This document shows positions 33,179 to 41,013 of a stretch of 64,000 nt of DNA, one piece after another. The first letter of the stretch is position 1; each line of letters opens with the position of its first letter. A model generated the notes under the pieces. That model was not told the origin of the DNA, made no database searches, and saw nothing but the letters and a program-made list of their open reading frames with translations. The position numbers and the translations under genes were made by a program. The stretch is from Pseudanabaena minima (GTDB lineage: Bacteria; Cyanobacteriota; Cyanobacteriia; Pseudanabaenales; Pseudanabaenaceae): positions 434,001 through 498,000 of the forward strand of contig NZ_CP159508.1 in the NCBI RefSeq assembly GCF_051131155.1, written 5' to 3'.

Positions 33179-33215
33179 TTTGTTAACCCCTTACCTAGTT
33201 ACCCAATTAAAAAAT

Positions 33216-34850
33216 ATGTCTAAAAAAATAATTTACAACGAAGATGCACGTCGCGCCCTAGAGCGTGGTATGGATATCTTGGCTGAAGCTGTTGCTGTGA
33301 CCCTAGGTCCCAAAGGTCGTAACGTAGTTCTTGAAAAGAAGTTTGGTTCTCCTCAAATTGTTAATGATGGTGTAACCATCGCTAAGGAAATTGAACTAGA
33401 AGATAATGTTGAAAATACTGGCGTAGCCTTAATTCGTCAGGCTGCTTCTAAAACCAATGATGCTGCTGGTGATGGAACTACTACTGCTACAGTTCTTGCC
33501 CATGCAATCGTTAAAGAAGGTCTACGTAACGTGGCGGCTGGTGCTAACTCGATCGCTCTCAAGCGCGGTATTGATAAAGCAACTGCTTTCTTGGTTGGCA
33601 AGATCAAGGATCACGCTAAGCCTATCGAAGATTCCAAGGCGATCGCTCAAGTTGGAACTATTTCGGCTGGTAACGATGAAGAAGTCGGTGCAATGATCGC
33701 TCAAGCGATGGATAAAGTCGGTAAAGAAGGTGTGATTTCCCTCGAAGAAGGTAAATCCATGTTCACCGAATTGGAAATTACTGAAGGTATGCGCTTCGAC
33801 AAGGGCTATATCTCTCCTTATTTCGTCACCGATGCTGAGCGCATGGAAGCTTCTTTTGAAGAACCAGTTCTCTTGATCACTGACAAGAAAATTGCTCTAG
33901 TTCAAGAACTCGTACCTGTTCTCGAACAAGTCGCTCGCTCTGGTCGTCCTCTGATCATCATCGCTGAAGACATCGAAAAAGAAGCGCTTGCTACTCTCGT
34001 TGTGAACCGTCTGCGTGGTGTTCTCAACGTTGCTGCAATCAAGTCTCCTGGATTTGGCGATCGTCGCAAAGCGATGCTTGAAGATTTGGCAACCCTCACA
34101 GGCGCTCAAGTAATCACTGAAGATGCTGGACTTCGCCTTGATGCAGTCAAGCTTGACCAACTCGGTAAAGCACGCCGCGTGATCATTACCAAGGACAGCA
34201 CTACTATCGTTGCTGATGGTAATGAAGCCGCAGTTAAGACTCGCGTTGAGCAAATCCGTCGTCAGATTGAAGAAACTGAATCTTCCTACGACAAGGAAAA
34301 ACTACAAGAGCGTTTGGCTAAGCTATCTGGTGGCGTAGCCGTAATCAAGGTCGGTGCTGCAACTGAAACCGAAATGAAGGATCGCAAACTTCGTCTTGAA
34401 GATGCGATTAACGCAACCAAAGCTGCCGTTGAAGAAGGTATCGTTCCAGGTGGTGGTACAACCTATGTTCACCTTGCTCCTGAGCTTCACTCTTGGGCTA
34501 CAGCTAATCTGACTGGCGAAGAACTGACTGGCGCAATCATTGTTTCTAAAGCATTGTCTGCTCCTGTTAAGCGGATTGCTGCTAATGCTGGTTTCAACGG
34601 TGCAGTAATTGCTGAGAATGTCCGCGAAAAAGACTTCAACATTGGCTTCAATGCGATGTCTGGTGAATTTGAAGACATGTTTTTAGCTGGTATTGTTGAT
34701 CCTGCGAAGGTGACTCGCTCAGCATTGCAAAACGCAGCTTCGATCGCTGGCATGATCTTAACTACTGAATGTATTGTTGTTGATAAGCCAGAAGACAAGG
34801 CTGCTAGCGGTGGCGGTGCTATGGGTGCTGGCGGAGACTTCGATTACTAA
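33216..34850 (+). CDS. groEL: Chaperonin GroEL (GroEL1 type)
   Basis: The 544-residue ATP-driven folding chamber. Canonical segments: LGPKGRNVVLEKKFGSPQIV, the ATP-binding DGTTTATVLA, MRFDKGYISPYFVTD, KSPGFGDRRKAMLEDLA and VEEGIVPGGGTTYV. The C-terminus is GGGAMGAGGDFDY, a cyanobacterial GroEL1 type tail rather than the GGM repeat of E. coli. The ATG at 33216 (MSKKIIYNEDAR) is the true start; an in-frame TTG at 33180 would add 12 residues. It is coupled with groES, which marks it as the GroEL1 copy; cyanobacteria usually have a separate groEL2. Confidence 0.98.
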   Translation: MSKKIIYNEDARRALERGMDILAEAVAVTLGPKGRNVVLEKKFGSPQIVNDGVTIAKEIELEDNVENTGVALIRQAASKTNDAAGDGTTTATVLAHAIVKEGLRNVAAGANSIALKRGIDKATAFLVGKIKDHAKPIEDSKAIAQVGTISAGNDEEVGAMIAQAMDKVGKEGVISLEEGKSMFTELEITEGMRFDKGYISPYFVTDAERMEASFEEPVLLITDKKIALVQELVPVLEQVARSGRPLIIIAEDIEKEALATLVVNRLRGVLNVAAIKSPGFGDRRKAMLEDLATLTGAQVITEDAGLRLDAVKLDQLGKARRVIITKDSTTIVADGNEAAVKTRVEQIRRQIEETESSYDKEKLQERLAKLSGGVAVIKVGAATETEMKDRKLRLEDAINATKAAVEEGIVPGGGTTYVHLAPELHSWATANLTGEELTGAIIVSKALSAPVKRIAANAGFNGAVIAENVREKDFNIGFNAMSGEFEDMFLAGIVDPAKVTRSALQNAASIAGMILTTECIVVDKPEDKAASGGGAMGAGGDFDY

Positions 34851-34880
34851 TTAAGGGGTTCGCTAAGCGAATTTTAATCT

Positions 34881-34921
34881 CAAAAATAGAAGGGAGTGCG
34901 TAGCGCTCCCTTCTATTTTTG
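34881..34921 (+). terminator. Terminator of groESL
   Basis: CAAAAATAGAAGGGAGTGCG pairs across T with AGCGCTCCCTTCTATTTTTG (one G-T type mismatch), ending in a T-run, 30 bp after the groEL stop. Confidence 0.8.
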
Positions 34922-34950
34922 CATTAGGACAAGACTGTCGATAACTATAA

Positions 34951-35050
34951 ATATCAATTCACAAAAGTGTCGGAACATTTTTGTGAATTGAAAATCAAAC
35001 CCAGTAAGGTTTTTTAAAACAAAAAAATGCGTAGCCATTTTTTTGTTTTG
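34951..35050 (+). repeat. Family C element, copy C3
   Basis: ATATCAATTCACAAAAGTGT with its partner, linker AACCCAGTAAGGTTTTTTAA, then AAAACAAAAAAATGCGTAGC with the complementary arm. Good match to C1 in layout, with hairpin 2 replaced by a different stem. Confidence 0.7.
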
Positions 35051-35079
35051 AAATCAAAGCTCAAGTATGAAGCGCTATA

Positions 35080-35181
35080 ATACCAATTCTTGAAAGTGAG
35101 GCTAGATTTCAAGAATTAGAAATCTAGTTCAACAAGGTTTTTGAATTACAAAAATAGCAACGCTATTTTTGTAATTAGTAT
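35080..35181 (+). repeat. Family C element, copy C4
   Basis: ATACCAATTCTTGAAAGTGA start, hairpin 1 with the new stem ATTCTTGAAA/TTTCAAGAAT, linker TCAACAAGGTTTTTGAATTA, hairpin 2 ACAAAAATAGC/GCTATTTTTGT and end ATTAGTAT, inverted to the start. Both hairpins differ in sequence from C3 but stay paired. Ends 15 bp before the ligase-like gene. Confidence 0.7.
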
Positions 35182-35195
35182 AGTGAGGTGAATGG

Positions 35196-36461
35196 ATGCT
35201 CTGGAAATCAGCCGAAAATGATAAGTTGAAATTAGAGTGGAATTGGCTACAAAGTGTTGCTATCTTTATGGTTATTAGCAATGTTTTTATGCCAGCTTTT
35301 GCTTCATTACTAGCTTTGAGAGTTCTGTTTCGCTATGGATGGAGAGCGATCGCCTCACCAGTAAATCAAGCTTATTTCGGGTTGTCGTTATGGATGATTT
35401 TCACTACCATCATCGCTTTTAACCCTCCCACTGCTGCGGGTGGATTAGCGAATTTCTTACCATACTTTTTTTTAGCTGCCATTACTAGCTATATTATTCG
35501 TACTTCTACCCAATTTATTCATCTTTTATGGTTATTGGTACTGAGTTCCTTAATGGTGAGTGGATTTGGAATTTTACAAGCCGTTATCGATCGCCCTGAT
35601 TGGATATTCCCAAAAGTGATTTTTGATAGCTACCCGATTCCGATGGGATTTAGTCCTGATCGCCGCATTCAGTCATTTTTTGGACATTTCAACGAAACAG
35701 CTGCTTACTTGTTAATGATTTTACCGATCGCTTTACATTTTGCACTTGGCAAAGTTAAAAGTATCTCCAAATCTCAACAAGTGATCGCTACTATAGCGTT
35801 AGCCCTAGGAACTTGCGTACTTGTTCTGACTGGTTCACGGAACGCTTGGGGACTTGTGATATTTGGTGCTGTAATATTGGCGATCTATTACCGTCAGTGG
35901 AAACTAGTGGCAGGATTTGGAGTTATCTCGCTTGTCATTGCATGGGGGGTATTTGGGCATGAATTGGGTTTAGGCGGTGAAGTGGTGCGATCGCTATTAC
36001 CAGAAGGATTTGTCAATCGCTTAGCCAGTACAGTTGATCCAAAATTAGGTGGTTACTCTTCTACAGCCGATCGCTTGAATGCATGGCAATTTGCCCTCTC
36101 TCTCATCTCTCAGCATCCAATTCAGGGCTGGGGGCTACGCAATTTCCCACTTGTAGCCCAATCTATGGGCTACAACTTGCGCGGATTACCCCATGAGCAT
36201 AATTTGTTTTTAGCGATCGCTGTTGGTTCTGGAATTCCTGCACTGTTAGGATTTATCGGTATCATCGGCTGGACAATCTACGCATCATTTACATCAGCAC
36301 TGATCAAAGAGTCGGAAGGAATGATTGTCGCAGTTACAATTGGGGTAATGCTCTTTTTGTTTTCTGGTTGGTTAGATTTAGTACTCTATGAACCACGTTT
36401 GAGTATGTTGTTATGGTTTTTGCTAGGTGGGATGTATGGCTTAACCAGACATGACAAGTAA
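35196..36461 (+). CDS. O-antigen ligase-like polytopic membrane protein
   Basis: A 421-residue membrane protein with about ten to twelve hydrophobic helices. The large external loop region RRIQSFFGHFNETAAYLLMI, LVLTGSRNAWGLVIFG, and the later STADRLNAWQFALSLISQHP with GWGLRNFPLV and GLPHEHNLFLAIAVGSGIPA are the conserved parts of the Wzy_C (O-antigen ligase) family. Such proteins join or polymerise surface polysaccharide on the outer side of the membrane. The same family includes the IctB-like proteins of cyanobacteria, so the exact role is open. gmd and fcl lie 16 kb away, not adjacent. Confidence 0.82.
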   Translation: MLWKSAENDKLKLEWNWLQSVAIFMVISNVFMPAFASLLALRVLFRYGWRAIASPVNQAYFGLSLWMIFTTIIAFNPPTAAGGLANFLPYFFLAAITSYIIRTSTQFIHLLWLLVLSSLMVSGFGILQAVIDRPDWIFPKVIFDSYPIPMGFSPDRRIQSFFGHFNETAAYLLMILPIALHFALGKVKSISKSQQVIATIALALGTCVLVLTGSRNAWGLVIFGAVILAIYYRQWKLVAGFGVISLVIAWGVFGHELGLGGEVVRSLLPEGFVNRLASTVDPKLGGYSSTADRLNAWQFALSLISQHPIQGWGLRNFPLVAQSMGYNLRGLPHEHNLFLAIAVGSGIPALLGFIGIIGWTIYASFTSALIKESEGMIVAVTIGVMLFLFSGWLDLVLYEPRLSMLLWFLLGGMYGLTRHDK

Positions 36462-36562
36462 AGGAGGCGCTTAGCGCCTCCTCTACTTACAGAGATTTGT
36501 GTTCAGACCCAAATCAAAAAAATTTTGAAAGAGTTGCGAAGCAACTCTTTCAAAATTTTTCT
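36458..36562. terminator. Pair of hairpins between two convergent genes
   Basis: GTAAAGGAGGCGC/GCGCCTCCTCTAC around TTA (36458-36487) begins at the end of the ligase-like gene. AAATTTTGAAAGAGTTGC pairs with its complement around GAA (36517-36562) and has T-runs on both sides, serving the minus-strand coiled-coil gene. Confidence 0.75.
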
Positions 36563-36591
36563 TGTGGCTCGTTTGCTCGGCGATTGCTGTA

Positions 36592-37146
36592 TTAGCCCAA
36601 TGCAGGCATAACTCTGGGTAGCTCAAGGCGTTGTTGAGTGGTAGGACGACGAGTAGTTCGACCTGAAAGGCGGAAACTAAGGCTTTGCAACTCAATATGC
36701 AATTGGCGATTTTCCTTTTGGAGTGCTTCAATTTTTTGTTTGATAGGAACAATCCGCTCTGCAAACTTAGCCCGATAAATATTTGGCAACTCCTGTACAA
36801 CTTGCTCTAGCATCCGATTGCGATCGCTCATTTCTTGGATGGTGTGACGCAATTCTAAAGCTTCGCGATCGCGATCTTGGATTAGTGCTTGTGACAAGGC
36901 TAATTGATTTTCGACTAGCGCTAGTTTTTCTGCCAAACAACGCATTTCTTCTGAATGCTGCTCATGCACCTCAGCATTGGGCAAAAAAGCAGTATTTCCC
37001 TTGACCAAACGAAAAAGCTCTTCAGAAAGCTGCTGTACTAGCAGATCCTTTTGTTCTAAATCAACCTTAAGTAAATTGATTTCCTGCTGAAGATTGGCTG
37101 TCATGTTTTCGGAGGGATTCGCGATGGCATTTACTGTGGCATTCAT
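36592..37146 (-). CDS. Coiled-coil protein
   Basis: A 184-residue protein dominated by heptad repeats from residue 15 to about 165, e.g. LQQEINLLKVDLEQKDLLVQ, LVENQLALSQALIQDRDREA and IKQKIEALQKENRQLHIELQ. The tail SFRLSGRTTRRPTTQQRLEL is basic and probably unfolded. No enzymatic motif or membrane segment. It looks like a structural or scaffold protein of the kind common in cyanobacteria; function unknown. Monocistronic. Confidence 0.75.
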   Translation of the reverse strand: MNATVNAIANPSENMTANLQQEINLLKVDLEQKDLLVQQLSEELFRLVKGNTAFLPNAEVHEQHSEEMRCLAEKLALVENQLALSQALIQDRDREALELRHTIQEMSDRNRMLEQVVQELPNIYRAKFAERIVPIKQKIEALQKENRQLHIELQSLSFRLSGRTTRRPTTQQRLELPRVMPALG

Positions 37147-37488
37147 AGGTGCAATTCATTAAGGGAATTTAGGCTAAGATATATATCACACAAGTACTCA
37201 ATTGGCAATTTACATTTTTTATTTGACATCAAGTTTGATGTAAGTTTTACTTTTATTTTTCACTGCCATGGCAGTCCTAAATGGTTTGTAAAATAGGGCA
37301 CTTTCAGGGTGAGCCATTTTCCACAAATGCAAATTTCAAAAACTATAAATAATCTAGGATTGCTATAGGCACTGCAAAAAGTAATATTAATGGTGCTACA
37401 GTACCTAATTATTTATCCATTAAAATGATATTTTTGTGCGATAATTCCAATTAAACTGCATCAAGAGTCTTTCTTAAGAGCTTCATAT
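37147..37488. other. Intergenic region between divergent genes
   Basis: 342 bp of AT-rich DNA between the coiled-coil gene and tldD. It contains a short palindrome (CACTGCCATGGCAGTC near 37261), a possible imperfect repeat with GCTATAGG near 37366, and presumably the promoters of both genes. No gene seen. Confidence 0.5.
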
Positions 37489-38877
37489 ATGGACATATGG
37501 CAAGTTAGAGATCAAATTTCGAGCTTAGTGCAGAAATATAAACCACATGTCGATTTTTTTGCGATTCGATTGGAGCGATCGCAGGGAGCAGATATCTTTT
37601 TACGCAGCGGCAAGATTGAAACCTTGAGTATGGGTATCTCCATTGGCGGGCAGGTGAGAGCTTGTCATCGAGGCGGATGGGGATTTGCTAGTTTTAATGA
37701 TTTGGAGAATTTGGAAGAAAAGCTGAAAGAAGCGATCGCGGCGGCAAAATGGGTGGGTAATGAAGCAACTGTTTTAGCTGACGTGGAACCTTTACAGGCA
37801 AAAGTATCACTGATTCAGGAAAATCTCCAGAATATTGCACTTATCGACAAAAAGAATTTGTGCGCTCACTATACAGATATTTTGCGATCAGTTTCTGATC
37901 GCATAGTTAGTACCTCTGTGCGCTATGGTGACTGTACACAGCAACTGGTATTTGCGACATCAGAAGGAGCAATGATCGAGCAGGAATGGGCTGACTGGGA
38001 GTTAAGATGTTCTGCGATCGCAAGGGAAGGTGATACTGTCCAAACTGGTAGAGAAACCTTTGGATCAAGGCGAGCCTATAAAGATTTACTTAATTTAGAT
38101 CAGCAGGTAATGGGGGCAGCTCAAAGGGCTGTGACAGCGTTAGATTTACCGACGGTACAAGGCAATACCTACACAGTGGTAATCGATCCGATTTTGGCGG
38201 GATTATTTGTGCATGAAGCATTTGGGCATCTCTCAGAAGCAGATATGCTCTATGAAAATCCCGATATGCTAGAGACGATGAGCATTGGTAGAAGATTTGG
38301 CTCGAATGACTTACAGATATTTGATGGCGCAGCAGTAGCTGAGCATCGAGGTAGTTATCTTTATGACGATGAAGGTGTGCCTGCGACAACAACACAATTG
38401 ATTGCTGATGGTGTATTAGTTGGGAGGTTGCATTCGCGGGAGACGGCAGGAAAGTTGGGTGAGCAAGTAACTGGAAACGCAAGATGTTTGGATTATCACT
38501 ATCCGCCAATAGTAAGGATGACTAATACTTGGATTGGTCGGGGCAAAACACCTGTGGCGGACTTATTCAATGATATTCCTGTGGGTGTGTATGCCAAAAA
38601 TTGGCAAGGCGGAATGACCAATGGCGAGATGTTTACCTTTACCGCAGGGGAAGCTTGGATGATTCGCAATGGCAAAATCGCTGAGCCTGTCAAAGATGTG
38701 ACACTTTCGGGCAATGTCTTTGAAACACTGGGAGATATCGAGGCGATCGGTAATGACTTTGTGTGGGATGAGTCTGGAGGTTGTGGTAAAGGAGGGCAGA
38801 GTGGGCTGGCAGTTGGCTGCGGTTCGCCAAGCTTGAGAATTAAGAATGCGATCGTTGGAGGCGAGTCCCATGGCTAG
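37489..38877 (+). CDS. tldD: TldD-type metalloprotease subunit
   Basis: A 462-residue TldD/PmbA-family protein. The zinc site HEAFGHLSE (His-Glu-x3-His) near residue 245 is intact, which makes this the catalytic TldD type rather than the PmbA/TldE partner. Other family segments are SMGISIGGQVRACHRGGWGF, DDEGVPATTTQLIADGVLVG, TNTWIGRG and the C-terminal CGKGGQSGLAVGCGSPSLRI. TldD with TldE degrades unfolded peptides and matures some ribosomal peptides; no TldE is adjacent here. Its last 8 bp overlap the start of the downstream kinase gene, indicating translational coupling. Confidence 0.94.
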   Translation: MDIWQVRDQISSLVQKYKPHVDFFAIRLERSQGADIFLRSGKIETLSMGISIGGQVRACHRGGWGFASFNDLENLEEKLKEAIAAAKWVGNEATVLADVEPLQAKVSLIQENLQNIALIDKKNLCAHYTDILRSVSDRIVSTSVRYGDCTQQLVFATSEGAMIEQEWADWELRCSAIAREGDTVQTGRETFGSRRAYKDLLNLDQQVMGAAQRAVTALDLPTVQGNTYTVVIDPILAGLFVHEAFGHLSEADMLYENPDMLETMSIGRRFGSNDLQIFDGAAVAEHRGSYLYDDEGVPATTTQLIADGVLVGRLHSRETAGKLGEQVTGNARCLDYHYPPIVRMTNTWIGRGKTPVADLFNDIPVGVYAKNWQGGMTNGEMFTFTAGEAWMIRNGKIAEPVKDVTLSGNVFETLGDIEAIGNDFVWDESGGCGKGGQSGLAVGCGSPSLRIKNAIVGGESHG

Positions 38878-40486
38878 AGTCAAACCAGAGCTTAAATCAG
38901 TTAACTTCCAATTAGTCCAAACGATCGCTGATCAACAAATAACTGAAGATCGATTGAATTTGCAGCTTAATCGATTAAGGCTCATGTATGATTTTGTATC
39001 AGCTTTGAATAATGCTCAAACAGTTGATGAAATTTATCAAGTTGCTTTAAATGGAATCTGTCCTCCACTGCGAACTTCGCGAGCAGCCGTGATCCTTGCA
39101 AAGTCTTACCAAGGTTTAAAATATCAAGAATCTATAGGACTTAGTCAAAAATACAAGCAGTCTATCGAAGCTTTTTTTGAAGATCCATCTCATCAAGTAG
39201 AATCAAAATTTCGATCTTTCCCTTACTGTGCAATACTTCCTAGCGATCGCAACTTGCAGAGCATCTGTCAAGCTGAAGGCATTGGGGCGATCGCCGTGTT
39301 TCCATTAGAATATGAGCGCAGACATTTAGGTGATATTGTCGCGTATTTCGATGCTCCTAGACAGTTCACTGAAGAAGAAGTCCAATTAACACAGACAATA
39401 GTTACTTATGTTGCGATCGCGCTAACCCGTAAGCAAGCAGAGCAAGCTCTTAAGGAAAGTCAGCAATTTATCCAACGGATTACCGATACAATCCCGAATA
39501 TTCTCTATATTTACGATGTAGAAGTAAAACAGAACATTTATTGTAATCAGGCGATTACTCATATTCTTGGCTACTCCTTAGCAGAGATTCAGTCTATGGG
39601 TGAGTCCTTGCTGCAAATTATCGTGCATCCTGATGACTTTGCGAAAGTAAAAGAACATCATGCCCATGTACGCGATCAAAAATCAGAAGATTTATTTTTT
39701 ATTGAATATCGGATGAAAGATGTTCATGGTAAATGGAAATGGTTTTACAGCCAAGAAACTGTGTTTTTACGAAACTCTGATGGCGCAGTTAAGCAAATAA
39801 TCGGTGCAGCTTCAGATATTACGGAATTGAAAGAAGCAGAAACTAGACTACAATCATCACTTGCTGAGAAGGAAGTTTTATTAAGAGAAGTCCACCATCG
39901 AGTTAAAAATAATTTGAGTGTGGTTGATAGTTTACTGTCAATGCAGGCTCGTTATATAGATGATGCCGCAGCTTTAAGAGCAATTTCAGACAGTCAACGG
40001 CGGATTCATACAATGTCACTGATTCATGAGCAATTGTATCAATCTCAGGATGTGGATAAGGTTGATTTTTGCGAGTATCTACAGCGTCTAGTTGGTAATC
40101 TGTATAGTTCTACAAGTTTTAATACTAGTCAAATTGAATTGAAGTTAGATATTAATCCCACTTTATTAAATATTGATACTGCGATTTCTATGGGATTAAT
40201 CGTGAATGAGTTATTAACTAATGCCTTCAAATACGCATTCCCGAATGAACATCAGGGATTGATTGAGGTGATTTTATATAGGTCTGTGGATGATCATAAT
40301 TTACATTTAATTATTCGTGACAATGGAATTGGTATTCCTGAGTCTGTTGATTTTAATGCGACAGCTTCTCTGGGTTTAAGATTAGTCCGCATTTTGACAC
40401 AACAATTACGAGTAAGCTTGGATTTATCCTGCGATGTGGGTACAAGTTTTCATTTTACGTTGGACACCAAGCCCTGTAAAACCTAA
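38870..40486 (+). CDS. GAF-PAS sensor histidine kinase (HisKA_2 type)
   Basis: A 538-residue cytosolic kinase. A GAF domain (about 30-190, ending IAVFPLEYERRHLGDIVAYF) precedes a PAS_3 domain (205-325, with HPDDFAKVKEH and IGAASDITELKEAE). The phosphoacceptor region is LREVHHRVKNNLSVVDSLLS, the HisKA_2/HWE-like type, followed by HATPase with NELLTNAFKYAFP, DNGIGIP and SLGLRLV. This GAF has no bilin-binding Cys-His pair, so it is not a photoreceptor by that route. The start at 38870 has GGAGG 8-12 bases upstream and overlaps tldD by ATGGCTAG. No response regulator is adjacent. Confidence 0.92.
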   Translation: MARVKPELKSVNFQLVQTIADQQITEDRLNLQLNRLRLMYDFVSALNNAQTVDEIYQVALNGICPPLRTSRAAVILAKSYQGLKYQESIGLSQKYKQSIEAFFEDPSHQVESKFRSFPYCAILPSDRNLQSICQAEGIGAIAVFPLEYERRHLGDIVAYFDAPRQFTEEEVQLTQTIVTYVAIALTRKQAEQALKESQQFIQRITDTIPNILYIYDVEVKQNIYCNQAITHILGYSLAEIQSMGESLLQIIVHPDDFAKVKEHHAHVRDQKSEDLFFIEYRMKDVHGKWKWFYSQETVFLRNSDGAVKQIIGAASDITELKEAETRLQSSLAEKEVLLREVHHRVKNNLSVVDSLLSMQARYIDDAAALRAISDSQRRIHTMSLIHEQLYQSQDVDKVDFCEYLQRLVGNLYSSTSFNTSQIELKLDINPTLLNIDTAISMGLIVNELLTNAFKYAFPNEHQGLIEVILYRSVDDHNLHLIIRDNGIGIPESVDFNATASLGLRLVRILTQQLRVSLDLSCDVGTSFHFTLDTKPCKT

Positions 40487-40524
40487 ACAAAAAGAGGCAG
40501 CACGAAGCGCCGCTTCTTTTTTGT
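40487..40524 (+). terminator. Terminator of the GAF-PAS kinase gene
   Basis: ACAAAAAGAGGCAGC pairs imperfectly with GCCGCTTCTTTTTTGT around the tip ACGAAGC, with a long T-run. Confidence 0.75.
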
Positions 40525-40562
40525 TCACGCAAAGGATTACGGCGATCACATCACAGCAAACA

Positions 40563-40885
40563 TATTTTACGCGCCAAAGTTTACTAGGATCGATAATAAG
40601 TTAAGTTTTCGTAAAGAATTAAAAATAACAACGTTTGTTATCAGCCTACCGTGTTCATGTTGCCGAATGCGCTTAGCAAGGGATTCCGCCTTTGCCATTG
40701 AATGATCAGCAAACCTCGGCGCTCTGTGAGCTATTGCAAAATCCCCCGTAGGTGAAGAGGAATTTTTACTAGCATTACTACGCGATCGCATTCCCCTAGG
40801 AGTCGATCAAGCTGCCTATGTAAAGGCGGGATGGCTAACAGTGATCGCCAAGGGTGAACTCACATCTCCTCTAGTATCTTCTAGC
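40563..40885 (+). pseudogene. Decayed duplicate of the acnB upstream region and 5' end
   Basis: About 320 bp aligns base by base with 44300-44623, covering the acnB leader (TATTTTACGC...AGGATCGAT) and its first about 83 codons. The start codon position (40635-40637) is TTG instead of ATG, codon 14 region has TAG, and one C is lost in the CAAAATCCCCC run, so it cannot encode the N-terminus. Similarity ends near GTATCTTCTAGC. The second photoreceptor kinase lies between this relic and intact acnB. Confidence 0.9.
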
Positions 40886-41013
40886 TATACTCTTATTCGG
40901 CTTGTTTTTTGTTTTCAAATGATTACGCACTCATTTGAAAACCACTGTAGTATTAGAAGTAATAGGTTTAAGATCTGTAAAGATACGCAAATAGTCTGAC
41001 TCGAAACGATCTT

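Noticed and set aside
38870..40486. GAF domain of the tldD-linked kinase as a bilin photoreceptor
   Set aside because: The Cys-His pair and DXCF motif are absent at the expected positions.
40567..40791. A minus-strand frame over the acnB relic
   Set aside because: It is antisense to a clearly decayed duplicate of acnB and has no features.
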